Assembly: GCA_000499405.2 (NCBI GenBank)
Contig: HG738138.1
Coordinates: 19,817,753 to 19,881,752, forward strand
DNA: 64,000 nucleotides
Origin: Onchocerca volvulus
Lineage: Eukaryota; Nematoda; Chromadorea; Rhabditida; Onchocercidae
Reading direction: 5' to 3'
The notes beneath the pieces are model-generated. The model had not been told where the DNA came from and ran no database searches. It was given only the letters and a program-made list of their open reading frames with translations. Positions 63,552-64,000 of this stretch are shown here, piece by piece; position 1 is the first letter of the stretch, and each line of letters begins with the position of its first letter. A program made the translations under genes and the position numbers.

Positions 63552-64000
63552 GTTAAGTCGTTCTCTAAATTACGTGCAACATTATGAAAGAAACCACTGA
63601 TAATGAATATCTTCAAAATCAAAACTTGGCTGGGAAACTGATGTGTAAATATGCCATTAAATATTGGATACCAAAACTAAACGAACTTAAGTCAATTCAG
63701 GCCCAGCTTCAATCAATCGGTCTATTCGACTAACTGATACTTCCATTTCCTGTCTGATGATGTTACTTCCTGAATCGTCGTATCGGGTCTGCTCCCTTCA
63801 TCATTCGTTTTCTTCTTATCTCAATGCCCCAAGGGGCGGGGAGGATTCTTGGCCAAACAAAAGTGCAATAAATGATGCGATCAATGCATTAATTGAATAT
63901 TTTGGATTGCAAATGGGATTGAATATTAGTAAAAGATGAAATAAAGGGCGCATAGTACACCATTGGCATAACATCGTTGCAATTAATTCAGAATGTCAAC

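Larger units (their letters stand above)
60954..64000. other. Mostly non-coding DNA at the right edge
   Basis: No assembled gene. Apart from the two minus-strand candidates listed separately, the frames here are short. Near 63757-63939 a plus frame of 60 codons covers a G+C-richer patch with GCCCCAAGGGGC; its later part (Asn-Lys-Ser-Ala-Ile-Asn-Asp-Ala) is plausible but unsupported. Confidence 0.4.

Noticed and set aside
1..64000. CRISPR arrays, bacterial operons, integrated phage or endosymbiont gene clusters
   Set aside because: No regularly spaced direct repeats, ribosome-binding sites or long intronless gene runs were seen; all confident genes have spliceosomal introns.

Overview
The window looks like AT-rich eukaryotic nuclear DNA (roughly one third G+C), most probably from a parasitic nematode of the filarial type. 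That rests on many short exons (about 70-220 bp) with GT-AG introns, the nematode-style acceptors ending in TTTCAG or TTTTAG, spliced-leader-like acceptors a few bases before start codons, and dense A/T homopolymers. No bacterial or viral gene organisation is visible. The species cannot be named from sequence alone.

Layout. 1-19.7 kb is gene-poor: microsatellites, poly-A tracts, a perfect 15-bp hairpin and a few unproven coding-like patches. 19.75-24.04 kb (minus) holds eight exons of a single-pass membrane protein with EGF-like modules and two proline-tyrosine motifs in its tail; its 5' end was not found. 24.05-35.4 kb is again gene-poor. 35.42-39.86 kb (minus) is a complete 12-exon GTPase of the GTPBP1/GTPBP2 family, 555 residues. 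40.3-46.4 kb contains several small candidate coding pieces: an acidic first exon with an eh1-like motif head-to-head with the GTPase gene, a possible two-exon 43-residue basic protein, a plus-strand frame interrupted by one TGA, and a one-helix membrane segment. 49.09-54.81 kb (plus) is a complete 18-exon striatin orthologue (728 residues), the STRIPAK/PP2A scaffold. 56.2-60.18 kb (minus) converges on striatin and encodes a protein I read as ATP-grasp-like from its motif order, followed by a small overlapping frame with a mitochondrial-type N-terminus. 60.2-64 kb has only weak candidate exons.

The genes are unrelated housekeeping or signalling functions and do not form an obvious pathway. 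The observations most worth checking are the His-to-Asp change next to the DxxG switch of the GTPase, the unresolved splice junction in the ATP-grasp-like gene and the overlapping small gene after it, the GC-AG intron in the EGF gene, and the small candidate genes between 40 and 46.4 kb.
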